NCBI RefSeq assembly: GCF_001465545.3
Contig: NZ_CP013480.3
Span: 4,030,001-4,094,000 of the forward strand
Length of the DNA stretch: 64,000 bases
Reading direction: 5' to 3'
Source: Pandoraea norimbergensis
GTDB lineage: Bacteria > Pseudomonadota > Gammaproteobacteria > Burkholderiales > Burkholderiaceae
The notes below the pieces were generated by a model. The model ran no database searches and was not told the origin of the DNA. It saw only the letters and a program-made list of their open reading frames with translations. Position numbers and translations under genes: made by a program. Below, piece by piece: positions 52,069 to 61,088 of this stretch. Within the stretch, counting starts at the first letter, position 1, and every line of letters begins with the position of its first letter.

Positions 52069-53395
52069 GATTCACTTCTCCGTGCGGCACTTGTGCGCCG
52101 TAGGTGTCGGGGTGTTGCACCTGAGGTGCCGCGCCGTCATGTCCTTCCGCCTGAGGCGGCGTGCGCCAGCGAGCAATGCTCACACCCAGGGCACCGATGA
52201 CGGCCATGCAGGCGGCAAAAAGGAAGAGTTGCGGCAACGGCATCTGGCGAGCGATCAACCAGCCACCGACGGTCGGTCCGATGATCGAGCCGAGGCGGCC
52301 GATCGCCATCGTCGCGCCGACCCCGGCGGCACGCACGTCGGTCGGGAACAATCGGCTGGCTATCGCCGGGAACGTCAGTTGGCCACCGACCAGACAGGCA
52401 CCGACCGCGAAGAGCATCCCGAACGTGGCATGCCCCACGCCGATGAGATTGCCGAGCACCACGGTCAGCACGGCACCGCCGATGAAGGAGCACGCCACGG
52501 GCACAAACGGCCCGGCCCGCGTCACGACCGTCGAGAGCAGCAGCGCGCCGACAATCGCCCCGATATTGAGCGTGACCGCGCCCATCGCTGCACGGTCGGG
52601 CGCTACGCCGTTCAGATGCAACAGCGTCGGCATGAAACTCACAAGAAAGCCCGACAGAATCATCGTCGCGAGCACGCCAACCCACAGGGCCGATGCCGCG
52701 ACACCACGTCCGTCGGCGAACACGCGTGGCAGCATGCCGCGCCGCTGCAAGACGGCACCGGGACGTTCACTCTTGTTGGCATCGGCAGGCGCCGTTGCGG
52801 GCAGCACCCAGAGCACCGGGAGGATGACGAGCAGCGCAAACGCACCGCCCATCTGGAACACGAACGGCCAGCCGAAGCGCATCATCAGCACGGCCGAGAT
52901 CGCGCCGCCCACGACGGCACCCAGCGGAAAGCCGATGAACATCAGGATGACGAGTGCCGAGCGGCGGCGCACCGGCGCGCTCTCTGCCGTGATGGCCGTC
53001 ACCGGCGGAATCGCGCCGCCCATGCCCAGTCCTCCGAGCAGGCGAAGGATCGACAATTCCGTGGCCGACGTGGCCCATGCGCAAGCCAGCGTGAATACGC
53101 CGGTCATGATCAGCGCAGCGACCAGCGTCGGGCGGCGGCCGAAGCGGTCGGCGAGCGGTCCTGCGATGAGCGAGCCGACGACCGTGCCGATAAAGCCCGC
53201 GCCAAAGACCCGCCCCAGCGACGCCGGGTCGATATTCAATGACTTGGACAGCAACGGTGCGACGAAGCTGAGCATCAGCGTGTCGAAGCCGTCGATCATC
53301 GAGACGGCGAAGCACACCAGCGTGATCGCGACGATCCGTCGTACGGGTAGCGCAGCGGAGACACTGGGTGTCCCCTCGTTCTGCATCAGATTCAT
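52058..53395 (-). CDS. MFS transporter, aromatic acid:H+ symporter-like
   Basis: A 445-aa major facilitator with 12 helices. The first helix carries DGFDTLMLSFVAPLL, close to the DGxD motif of the aromatic acid:H+ symporter (AAHS) family. The loop 2-3 motif GPLADRFGRRPTL and the conserved RxxxGxGxGG (RLLGGLGMGGAIPP) in helix 4 are present. The C-terminal tail is hydrophilic and His-rich. It follows the 388-aa gene after 153 bp and overlaps the EAR gene. The expected cargo is an aromatic or cyclic carboxylate used by the operon enzymes. Confidence 0.9.
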   Translation of the reverse strand: MNLMQNEGTPSVSAALPVRRIVAITLVCFAVSMIDGFDTLMLSFVAPLLSKSLNIDPASLGRVFGAGFIGTVVGSLIAGPLADRFGRRPTLVAALIMTGVFTLACAWATSATELSILRLLGGLGMGGAIPPVTAITAESAPVRRRSALVILMFIGFPLGAVVGGAISAVLMMRFGWPFVFQMGGAFALLVILPVLWVLPATAPADANKSERPGAVLQRRGMLPRVFADGRGVAASALWVGVLATMILSGFLVSFMPTLLHLNGVAPDRAAMGAVTLNIGAIVGALLLSTVVTRAGPFVPVACSFIGGAVLTVVLGNLIGVGHATFGMLFAVGACLVGGQLTFPAIASRLFPTDVRAAGVGATMAIGRLGSIIGPTVGGWLIARQMPLPQLFLFAACMAVIGALGVSIARWRTPPQAEGHDGAAPQVQHPDTYGAQVPHGEVNHGR

Positions 53396-53548
53396 GGTTG
53401 TCTCCTGATGGGGCTATTTGATTTCGTGTTTAAACCGTCTTGAAGCGGTCCCTTCGGACAATGAACGGTGCAGCGCCCCTGCGGCCCGTTTCTCGTTTTG
53501 TCCGTAGTTGTCTCTTTGGGTTAATCAGCTCATGCGCCAGCGCGTTTT

Positions 53549-54715
53549 TCAACGAACGCGCACCGGGTAATTCACATGCGTAAATCCGGGGATGACCGCG
53601 CGCGACGGGTCGTTATCGCAGCGGGCTAACTCATCGACGATGTAGTCGGCCACGCAGTTGGAGAGCAGTTGCGCCGGGTCTTCCATGATGCGACGCAGTC
53701 GTGCCACCATGACGTTGCGGTCCTGTGCGTCGGCCAGCGGCGGCATGGCTTCGTCAGGCGACGGCGCGAATGAAAACCCGGGCGCTTCCGGAAACATCTT
53801 GCGAGCGACTTCAATGCTGGCGCGTGTGTTGTGCCACAGCTCGCGGTACCCCGCCTCAAGGGATTTAAGGTCGTCTGCCGTCCCGAGGTTCGCCACGGAA
53901 AAGCCCGGTGCGTGCGGTGCCACTAGCAGGCGCTCGGGCGGCAGTTGTTCGCCTGAAGCCCGCCAGATGAGATGGCACATATTGTTCGACGACCATGTCG
54001 CCCCCGCCGTCGGACGGCCCGAGCGCCCCGAGACGATGACCATCGCGCGCGACCAGTCGATCGGTTGCGCGCGCAGCCAGTTGCCGATGCGATAGACAAT
54101 GTCGAGATACGCAAGACCGAAGGTCGCAAACATCACGTCGTTCATCGGCACCGGCAAGTCGCTGCCCGGTGCTGCCTCGAAGTAGTCTGCGACGAGGCGG
54201 TCGAAATCCAGCCGAGCCGGGTCGGCCAGTGCTTGCGTGAGCCAGCGAATGGAAACGTCGCACGTGTAGTCGATCAGATCGACCAGCCGGGCTTCGTTGC
54301 CGCGCAGACTCTGCACGGCAACGACGTCGCGCCAGTGCGCCAGGGTATTGGCCTCGCGCACGTGTCCGGCATGTTCGATCAATCGCTTCGCTTCGGCGCG
54401 CCATGCGGCCGCTTCGCTGTCGCCCTGCCTTTCGTCGTCCAGTTCGCGCAACCGGGCGAGATAGGCCAGCGCCAGCGGCAGATGCGAGACCGCCGTCAGC
54501 TCGATGAACCCCCGCGTCGACTTACGAAAACTCTCGATCTGCGCAGGTGCGCCAGCGCCCGGGAACAGCGCGATATCCGAGCCGGTTGAGACCAGCAGCG
54601 GCAGTGCTGCGTCGCGTGCCGACATCGTCTTCGCCAGCCGGTTGCCAAGGCTATTCGGGTCGGAGGTGAAAGCGTGAAACAGCCCGGCGAAGGCGGAATG
54701 AGGTTGATAGCTCAT
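53549..54715 (-). CDS. Uncharacterised 388-aa protein of catabolic operon (possibly DUF5624)
   Basis: A soluble protein without signal peptide or membrane segments. Conserved-looking motifs are VIVSGRSGRPTAGATWSSNN, NDVMFATFGLAYLDIVYR and a C-terminal NPVRVR-like end (HVNYPVRVR). The Gly/Ser/Arg-rich loop looks like an active-site or ligand loop. A link to DUF5624 is a recollection of pattern and is uncertain. ATG 54715 is 12 bp downstream of the amidohydrolase stop; a TTG at 54721 is the alternative. Operon position suggests an enzymatic step in the same pathway. Confidence 0.6.
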   Translation of the reverse strand: MSYQPHSAFAGLFHAFTSDPNSLGNRLAKTMSARDAALPLLVSTGSDIALFPGAGAPAQIESFRKSTRGFIELTAVSHLPLALAYLARLRELDDERQGDSEAAAWRAEAKRLIEHAGHVREANTLAHWRDVVAVQSLRGNEARLVDLIDYTCDVSIRWLTQALADPARLDFDRLVADYFEAAPGSDLPVPMNDVMFATFGLAYLDIVYRIGNWLRAQPIDWSRAMVIVSGRSGRPTAGATWSSNNMCHLIWRASGEQLPPERLLVAPHAPGFSVANLGTADDLKSLEAGYRELWHNTRASIEVARKMFPEAPGFSFAPSPDEAMPPLADAQDRNVMVARLRRIMEDPAQLLSNCVADYIVDELARCDNDPSRAVIPGFTHVNYPVRVR

Positions 54716-54727
54716 GAGCAAGCTCGA

Positions 54728-55615
54728 TCAGAAATCGTAGAGGCGGGCCGGATTATCGACGAGGATCCGGCGACGCGTCACGGCGTCTGTCGTCCAGTCA
54801 CCCAGCAGGTTCAGCAATTCACCGGTATCGCGCTCACCCATCGGGATATGTGGCCAGTCCGATCCCCAAATGACCTTGTCAGGTGCGGTCTCGATGATCG
54901 CCTTTGCCATCGGCGCGACCGAGGACAGCGGTCGCCCTTTGGCCACGCGATACGGTGCCGACAGCTTGAGCGTGCAGTTGCCGTCCTTCAGCAGTTGAAG
55001 CAGGCGCGTGAAGTCATCGCTCGTGAGCCCGTCTTCCTGCGTCATGTAGCCCATGTGGTCGATCACGAACGGTGTGCGCACGTCGGCCAAAAACGGAATC
55101 AGGTTTCGCACGATCGGACCCGGCGCGTAAAACTGGAGATGCCAGCCGAGGCTTTCGCACAGCGCCGCCATGCGGGTGATATAGGCCTGAATTTCTTGCG
55201 TGGGTTGTTCCGCTCGCGAGAACAGATCGAGCCGGATGGCCCGCACGTTGGCGCGATGCCATGCATCGAGCGTGGCGGCGGGCATCCCCTCCTCGATCAT
55301 CACGACGCCACGTGCGGCATCGCCCGCTTTGGCCAAGGCGTCGAGCAGACAACGATTGTCCGTGCCGTAGAAGCTGGGCTGGACGATGGCGAAGCGGCGA
55401 ATCGAGAGCGCATCCATCACTTCGCGGTACTTGTCGAGCCCGCCATCGGGCAAGGTGTATTGCGGATTGCCCACGCTCGGATATTGCGAGAGCGGCTCGA
55501 ATACGTGCATGTGCGCGTCGCAGGCGTTCTCGGGCATGTCGAATGCGGGGCGGGTCAGCGAGCTTGCGGCGCGCATCGGGGTAGAGGTCAGTTGGCCGGC
55601 GTATTGGGTTGCCAT
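54728..55615 (-). CDS. Amidohydrolase family protein (LigI/2-pyrone-4,6-dicarboxylate lactonase-like)
   Basis: A 295-aa TIM-barrel hydrolase. The N-terminal metal or substrate motif CDAHMHVFE (H35, H37), the middle FVIDHMGY, the barrel-end VIWGSDWPH and the C-terminal NPARLYDF are exactly those of the amidohydrolase-2 group containing LigI. These enzymes hydrolyse lactones or C-C/C-O bonds of aromatic breakdown products. It is 51 bp downstream of an HpaI-type aldolase, so it may open a lactone to give the aldolase substrate. Confidence 0.88.
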   Translation of the reverse strand: MATQYAGQLTSTPMRAASSLTRPAFDMPENACDAHMHVFEPLSQYPSVGNPQYTLPDGGLDKYREVMDALSIRRFAIVQPSFYGTDNRCLLDALAKAGDAARGVVMIEEGMPAATLDAWHRANVRAIRLDLFSRAEQPTQEIQAYITRMAALCESLGWHLQFYAPGPIVRNLIPFLADVRTPFVIDHMGYMTQEDGLTSDDFTRLLQLLKDGNCTLKLSAPYRVAKGRPLSSVAPMAKAIIETAPDKVIWGSDWPHIPMGERDTGELLNLLGDWTTDAVTRRRILVDNPARLYDF

Positions 55616-55666
55616 GTGAGTGAGTTCTGTGGGGTTGGCAAAAAGGGGATCGGGTGAGGCGACCGC

Positions 55667-56455
55667 TCAGGCGGGCGTCAGCGCGTTGCGATCGGCCGCC
55701 ACGCGACGCCGCATCGCGTCGAGAAACAGGTCGCCGTCGATGCCACTGAAAACGAACGGCGCAGCGCCGTCGGCACGCAGTTGCGTCAGGGCCTCGCCTT
55801 CCGGCATGCCGCCGACGATGGCGATCTTGCCTTGGGCGCGCACGGCGGCCACGACTTGGCGGCAGGCCGCCAGCACATCGGGATGAGTCGGATTTCCGGT
55901 ATGGCCGAGGTCGGCGGACAGATCGTTGCAGCCGAGAGCCACGATGTCGACGCCGGGCACTGCCGCAATCGCCGCAGCGTTTTCCACGCCTGCGCGGCTT
56001 TCGATCAGCAGCTTGACTGCGGTGACCGCGTTCACGCGGCGATTCATTTCGGCAGCCGGCAATTTCTCGTAGCCGACGAATGGGAGCGTGGCCAGTTGGG
56101 AGCGTTGACCGTGCGGGGCAAAGCGGCTCGCCGTGACGATTTCGCGGGCCTGTTCGGCGGACTCGATACGGGCAGCGATGATGCCCAGTGCGCCGCCGTC
56201 TAGCACGCGGTTGATCATGCCGTAGTCGCGCTCCGGCACGCGCACCCAAGGCATCAGGCCGAGATCGACCGCGCACAGGCAAAGCTGCGAGACGGTGTCG
56301 ACCGGCATCGGGCTGTGTTCCATGTCGATCCACACCGTGTCGTAACCGGCGGCGCGCGCCCAGCGCACAACGTCGGGTGAGCGTGCGGCGCGCATGCCCA
56401 GTGCAAATACGGGTTGACCGGCGCGCAGGCGCGCCATGAGTTCGGTACTTTCCAT
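55667..56455 (-). CDS. HpcH/HpaI aldolase (class II pyruvate aldolase) family protein
   Basis: A 262-aa metal-dependent aldolase of the HpaI/citrate-lyase-beta fold. WIDMEHSP (42-49), the Arg/Glu metal-site segment GIIAARIESAEQA and VDIVALGCNDLSADLGH are seen. It should cleave a 4-hydroxy-2-oxo acid to pyruvate (or oxaloacetate) and an aldehyde. ATG 56455 has GGAGACA 3-9 nt upstream, supporting this start over the longer frame from 56521. It is the first gene of a minus-strand operon and is divergent from a LysR regulator. Confidence 0.88.
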   Translation of the reverse strand: MESTELMARLRAGQPVFALGMRAARSPDVVRWARAAGYDTVWIDMEHSPMPVDTVSQLCLCAVDLGLMPWVRVPERDYGMINRVLDGGALGIIAARIESAEQAREIVTASRFAPHGQRSQLATLPFVGYEKLPAAEMNRRVNAVTAVKLLIESRAGVENAAAIAAVPGVDIVALGCNDLSADLGHTGNPTHPDVLAACRQVVAAVRAQGKIAIVGGMPEGEALTQLRADGAAPFVFSGIDGDLFLDAMRRRVAADRNALTPA

Positions 56456-56553
56456 GCTGTCTCCGAAGCCCTTGGGGCTTGGTTTCGTTTGAGTGGTTTC
56501 GTGACAGTATGGCCCCGCCAATCGATTTCATTTATTCTTTGAAATCACGTTAA

Positions 56554-56567
56554 TGATTTGCAAATCA
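56554..56567. promoter_or_regulatory. Palindromic operator in divergent aldolase/LysR promoter
   Basis: TGATTTG-CAAATCA is a perfect 14-bp palindrome in the 134-bp divergent region, 99 bp from the aldolase start and 23 bp from the LysR start. It is a likely LysR binding site. Confidence 0.55.
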
Positions 56568-56589
56568 AATCAATGAAAGGCACCGGGCG

Positions 56590-57555
56590 ATGATGAATAT
56601 TCGGCATCTGGAGTACTTTGCGGTGCTGGCGGAGGAGCTGCATTTCCGGCGCAGTGCCGAGCGGCTGGGGATAACACAGGCACCGCTGAGTCTGGCGATT
56701 CAAGCGCTTGAAGAATCGTTGGGAGCGCGGTTGTTTCACCGCACCCGGCGCTCGGTCTCGCTGACCGAGGCGGGTATTGCGCTGGCGGCGCAGGCACCGG
56801 CGATCCTGGCGCATATCGAACATGCGCGTGAGTCGGTGTGGCAGACGGTGAGCGGAGAAGTGGGCCGGTTGCGCGTGGGGTTCACGAACGCGTCGTCGCT
56901 GTCGCCCGTGTTTCCGCAATTGATTCACGCCTATCGCAAGCAACGGCCGAAGGTGCAGGTTCAGTTGCACGAGTTGCCGTCGTCGCGACAGCTTGATGCG
57001 CTGGAAGCGCGCGAAATCGACGTTGCGTTGTTGCGTCTCGATGCGCAGCAACCGGCGCCGTCGTCGTTAGTGCTGACGCCGCTGGTCGTCGAGCCGCTGG
57101 TGTTGGCAATGCACGCCGGACACCCGTTGGCAAAGGCGGCCAAGGTGCGCATTGCCGACTTGCGCGACGAGGCGTTCATCGCCTATCCGCGCTCGGCGGG
57201 CGTGGTGATGTTCGCGCAGATTCATGCGCTGTGCGCGAAACGCGGGTTCGAACCGAAGATCGTGCAGGAGGCGCAGCAGGCCTCGACGCTGATCGGGCTT
57301 ACGGCAACCGGGCTTGGCGTCACCATCGTGCCCGCGTCGCTGAACGCTATCGCAGTCCCCGGCGTCGTGTTTCGCGATTTTGCGGATACGGACACGACGA
57401 CGACGCTTTACATCGGCCATCGGTATGGCGACGCAAACTCACGGGTGAAATTGTTCGTGGAGCTGGCGGGGACATTGCGGGAGCAAGGGGCTGGTAGCCC
57501 GCCAGCGACGATGGGGAAGAAGGTGTCGGCGAGGAAGCGCAAGGTGGGTGGGTGA
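56590..57555 (+). CDS. LysR-family transcriptional regulator of the catabolic operon
   Basis: A 321-aa regulator. The N-terminal DNA-binding domain is clear (NIRHLEYFAVLAEELHFRRSAERLGITQAPLSLAIQALEESLG), with the BenM/CatM-like HF(R)RSAERL form. The effector domain follows (LRVGFTNASSLSPVFPQLIHAYRKQRPKVQVQL). BenM/CatM-group regulators usually respond to aromatic pathway intermediates. It is divergent from the HpaI aldolase gene and presumably activates that operon. The C-terminus is short and basic. Confidence 0.9.
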   Translation: MMNIRHLEYFAVLAEELHFRRSAERLGITQAPLSLAIQALEESLGARLFHRTRRSVSLTEAGIALAAQAPAILAHIEHARESVWQTVSGEVGRLRVGFTNASSLSPVFPQLIHAYRKQRPKVQVQLHELPSSRQLDALEAREIDVALLRLDAQQPAPSSLVLTPLVVEPLVLAMHAGHPLAKAAKVRIADLRDEAFIAYPRSAGVVMFAQIHALCAKRGFEPKIVQEAQQASTLIGLTATGLGVTIVPASLNAIAVPGVVFRDFADTDTTTTLYIGHRYGDANSRVKLFVELAGTLREQGAGSPPATMGKKVSARKRKVGG

Positions 57556-57741
57556 GGACGTTTCCAGTGAAGTGTGAGTGGCCAATTACTTCAAGACGGC
57601 ATCGGCATCAAGGCAAAAATCGAGGTAAAAACCACCTGTGACACGGACACAACAGGATATTGAAATTGGCGCGCGCACGGCATAGATTTCAGCCACGGGG
57701 ACTGCTTCTTCAATTAAGAAAATTGTCCTGGGAGCGTGCCT

Positions 57742-60432
57742 ATGAATGCCACGGCGCTTGCAAACCGTACCTGCCCTGCCCCCTTAAAACCGCTTCTCTT
57801 CGCCATACCGCTTTGCACGCTCGGCACCGCCCATGCCGCTTGCGACAATCTGAATCCGTCCAGCAACACCACGGTCACCTGTACCGGCAGCGGCGGCGCG
57901 GTCCTCGCGCAGAGCGGCAGCACTAACGTCACCGTCAACGTCACGCCGGGAAGCACCGTTTCCCTGATTCGTGGCACCCCCAATCTCGCGATCATCACGG
58001 TCGACACCGCCAGCACGATCTCCAACGCCGGCGCACTCAGCCTGTCCGGCTCATCGTCGTCGGGACGTGGTGCCGCGATGCTGGGCCAGAACAACGGCAA
58101 CACCCTCGTCAATACGGCAACCGGCACCATTACGACCAGTGGCGCCAACAACGACGCCATGGCGCTGAACGGCAACAACGGGTCGATCACGAACAACGGG
58201 ACGATCACGCTCTCGGGCCCCGGCAGCTATGGCATGACGGCGTCATGGGGTCAGGCGTCGTCGCTCGGACAGTTCACGACGTTCTTGAACACCGGGACCA
58301 TCACCGCCACCGGCTCAGGCAGTCGCGCGATGAGCTCGACGGGCGGGCAGAGCACGCTGACCAATACCGGCACGCTGATCACCACGGGCGGCACGCCCTC
58401 CAGCCGGTCGTTCACCGTCTTCATGCAGGGCAACAACATCACGTTCACCAACAGCGGTTATGTCGAAGCGCGAGGCATCAACAGCGACGCGGTGGTATCG
58501 AATACCGGCGGGGGTTTCACCGGCACTATCGTCAATCAGGCGGGCGGACAGATCATCAGCCAGCAGGGTTACGGTGTGCGCACGGTCAACGGCACGATTT
58601 CGATCACCAATGCCGGCCTGATCCAGAGCAACGTGGGGACCGCCATATTCATGAACCCGGCGGCCCGCTCGAACACGCTGACGTTGCAAACCGGCTCGCA
58701 GATCGTCGGCACCGCGGATGGGGGTGCAAGCGCCGTGAGCACGCTCGTGTTGCAAGGCACGGGGACGGCCAGTAATCCGTTCATCAATTTCGGCACCCTG
58801 CTCGCGCAAGGCGACAACTGGACGTGGAGCGGCAGCGGCAACTTCAATAGCGCCCAACTGCAAAGCGGCATCTTCAACCTGACCGGTACGTTGGGTGGCG
58901 CGACGACGACGGTCGCGTCGGGTGCCACCCTCACGGGCACCGGCACCCTGACCGGCAACGTCACGAATCTGGGCACCGTCCATCCCGGCGATGGCGCGGG
59001 CAACGGCACGCTGACCATTGCCGGCAACTACACCGGTCAAGGCGGCAAGCTCCTCGTCGACTCGGTGCTTGGCAACGACAGTTCACGTGTTGCGCCGCTC
59101 ACGGTCAGCGGGGGCACCATCGGTGGCAGTACGACCGTTGCCATCAATAATCTCGGCGGTCTTGGTGCGCTCACCACCGGCAATGGCATTCCCGTCGTGC
59201 AGGCCGTCGGTGGCACCACGTCGTCAGGCTCGGCTTTTTCATTGGGTGCGCCGGTCAGCGCGGGTGCCTACACGTACTTTCTCTATAAAGGCGGCACTAC
59301 CGCCAACAGCACCAACAGCTGGTATCTGCGCTCGACGGTCCCTACGTCTGAGGAAGTCGTCGTGAACGTCATCGATCCCGTCACCGGAGAACCGGAAACC
59401 GAAGTCGTTCCGCCCCCGACGGCAGCCGTTGGCACCCCACCGACCGCGACGCTACAGCCGGGTGATGATCCTCTGCCCATCTATCGGATTGAAGTCCCCG
59501 TGTACTCGATGATGCCGGAGTTGGGCAGAACCGCAGGCTTCGCCCAACTGGCGACATTCCACGAGCGGCAGGGCCAGCAAGGATTGCTCGACGAGCGTGG
59601 GTGGCTGACCGATGGCTGGGCCCGCGTCTGGGGCCAAACCGAGCAGCTACGCACGAAAGGCGACGTGACGCCCCAGTTCGACGGCAATATCGGTGGCGTA
59701 CAGATCGGGCACGACCTCTTTGCCGGACGCAGCGACACGGGCCATGCCGATCACGTCGGCGTGCTCGGCGGATGGACTCGCGCGTCGGGCGACGTTCAAG
59801 GGCTGGCGCTGGGCATGCCCGACACCCACGCGGGCACGCTGGCGCTGGACATGTACAGCGCTGGTCTTTACTGGACGCACGTCATGCCGGGCGGTGCCTA
59901 CACGGACGCCGTGGTCCTCGCATCGGCGATGCAGTTTCAGTCGAAACCGATCAGCGGACTCAACCAGAGCGTTCACGGCAAGGGGCTCGCGGCCTCCCTC
60001 GAAACCGGATGGCCGATGGCGCTGACCGAGACGTTGGCACTCGAACCGCAGGCGCAAATCGTCTGGCAGCGTCAGGCAATCGACGATTTCAACGATGGGA
60101 TTTCGACCGTTGGATTCAACAACGTGAATAGCTGGCTGGCCCGCATCGGGGCGCGGCTGGAGGCAAACTACGACGGTGCGCGGGGTCTGCTGCGGCCGTA
60201 TTTGTTATTCAATTTGCTGCACGCATTCGGCAACGACGGCCGCGTTCTCTTTGGCGGCACGACGCCGGTCGTGACGAGCGCCAACAGCACGTCAGCGCAA
60301 TTCGGAATCGGCGTGGCAGGCCGCTTCAATAAAGCCGCCAGCGTCTACGCCACTCTTGCCTACCTGACACAACTCGACGCGACGAGACAGCAGTCGGTGT
60401 CCGCCACGCTTGGTCTGCGTTGGACGTGGTGA
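57742..60432 (+). CDS. Autotransporter with pertactin-like passenger and C-terminal barrel
   Basis: About 896 aa from ATG 57742. The signal peptide ends GTAHA, before ACDNLNPSSN. Residues about 35-520 form a Thr/Asn/Gly-rich beta-helix passenger with repeated patterns such as TNTGTI, ITNNGTITLSG and LTNTGTL, ending with a pertactin-type segment (GTLTGNVTNLGTVHPGDGAGNGTLTIAGNYTGQGG). A Pro-rich linker (VPPPTAAVGTPPTAT) leads to the autotransporter barrel (DGWARVWGQTEQLR to the terminal LGLRWTW). It is a secreted or surface-displayed type V protein, perhaps an adhesin. Nothing suggests a protease active site. Confidence 0.92.
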   Translation: MNATALANRTCPAPLKPLLFAIPLCTLGTAHAACDNLNPSSNTTVTCTGSGGAVLAQSGSTNVTVNVTPGSTVSLIRGTPNLAIITVDTASTISNAGALSLSGSSSSGRGAAMLGQNNGNTLVNTATGTITTSGANNDAMALNGNNGSITNNGTITLSGPGSYGMTASWGQASSLGQFTTFLNTGTITATGSGSRAMSSTGGQSTLTNTGTLITTGGTPSSRSFTVFMQGNNITFTNSGYVEARGINSDAVVSNTGGGFTGTIVNQAGGQIISQQGYGVRTVNGTISITNAGLIQSNVGTAIFMNPAARSNTLTLQTGSQIVGTADGGASAVSTLVLQGTGTASNPFINFGTLLAQGDNWTWSGSGNFNSAQLQSGIFNLTGTLGGATTTVASGATLTGTGTLTGNVTNLGTVHPGDGAGNGTLTIAGNYTGQGGKLLVDSVLGNDSSRVAPLTVSGGTIGGSTTVAINNLGGLGALTTGNGIPVVQAVGGTTSSGSAFSLGAPVSAGAYTYFLYKGGTTANSTNSWYLRSTVPTSEEVVVNVIDPVTGEPETEVVPPPTAAVGTPPTATLQPGDDPLPIYRIEVPVYSMMPELGRTAGFAQLATFHERQGQQGLLDERGWLTDGWARVWGQTEQLRTKGDVTPQFDGNIGGVQIGHDLFAGRSDTGHADHVGVLGGWTRASGDVQGLALGMPDTHAGTLALDMYSAGLYWTHVMPGGAYTDAVVLASAMQFQSKPISGLNQSVHGKGLAASLETGWPMALTETLALEPQAQIVWQRQAIDDFNDGISTVGFNNVNSWLARIGARLEANYDGARGLLRPYLLFNLLHAFGNDGRVLFGGTTPVVTSANSTSAQFGIGVAGRFNKAASVYATLAYLTQLDATRQQSVSATLGLRWTW

Positions 60433-60549
60433 TGCAGGGTGAGTGACTACGGGAGATCACCACAAACCCGGGGCACCCGCTCGATAAGCGCCCGTGTCGA
60501 TAGACGCGAGGCGTGCAGCATGCGATGTACCCGGGTATGAACTGTCTGA

Positions 60550-60948
60550 TGCTACGCGCGCCGAAGATCGCCGCGCGATTCTCAAATCTGCCTGACCAGC
60601 GCCGCGTTCCCGGATCTTCCCGGCGTGAACACCGCCGCCGATACGCTCGACGAGCTTGAGCGCATGGCGCAGGAAGCCGTCGAGCTTATGTACGAGGACA
60701 GCAGCGATGCTATCCCGGCACCGACCTATGACATCCACAAGCTGCACGCGCACGAAGTGGACGACGGCACCGGCTGCTGGATGTTCGTTGACATTGATCT
60801 TGCGAAGGTCAGCAGCAAGGCTATTCGCTTGAACATCAGTCTGCCCGAACGGCTCGTGCATCAAATTGATGCTGTGGCCGAGAAGCGCCAAATGTCGCGC
60901 TCGGCATTCCTGGCCATGGCGGCTCAGCGCGAGATGGAACACGCGTGA
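60550..60948 (+). pseudogene. HicB-family antitoxin, 5'-truncated remnant
   Basis: The frame reads AAFPDLPGVNTAADTLDELERMAQEAVELMYED and then IPAP, which is the HicB core. It is followed by the DNA-binding ribbon-helix-helix tail (VDIDLAKVSSKAIRLNISLPERLVHQIDAVAEKRQMSRSAFLA). The conserved FPDLPG lies upstream of the only possible start (GTG 60625). Upstream of it the frame is open only to the TGA at 60547 and has no start or recognisable HicB N-terminus. No hicA toxin gene is visible. So the gene looks truncated by a rearrangement near 60595. A 107-aa product from GTG 60625 cannot be excluded. Confidence 0.6.
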
Positions 60949-61018
60949 AGCGCTAGGTATTGAATCACGACTGACACATACGACCGAGGCCGGGATAGGT
61001 GAACCGCCGGAAGCCCTA

Positions 61019-61068
61019 TGGCGGAAAGCAGCAGGAGTCGAACCTACCTGGGAACGGCTGACGCCCCC
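61019..61068. repeat. Direct repeat copy 1 (att-like, partial tRNA-Sec 3' end)
   Basis: Fifty bases identical to 63463-63512. They include the CCA end, the 3' acceptor strand, the T-arm and part of the extra arm of tRNA-Sec. The anticodon arm and 5' half are absent, so it is not a working tRNA. Confidence 0.9.
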
Positions 61069-61088
61069 GTGACCGCCCAATGCGCACA

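Noticed and set aside
55014..56531. A 505-codon minus-strand frame across the aldolase and amidohydrolase genes
   Set aside because: Arg-rich, no motifs, and both genes beneath it have strong family signatures in another frame.
61019..61068. Second tRNA-Sec gene
   Set aside because: Only the 3' 50 nt are present; the anticodon arm and 5' half are missing.
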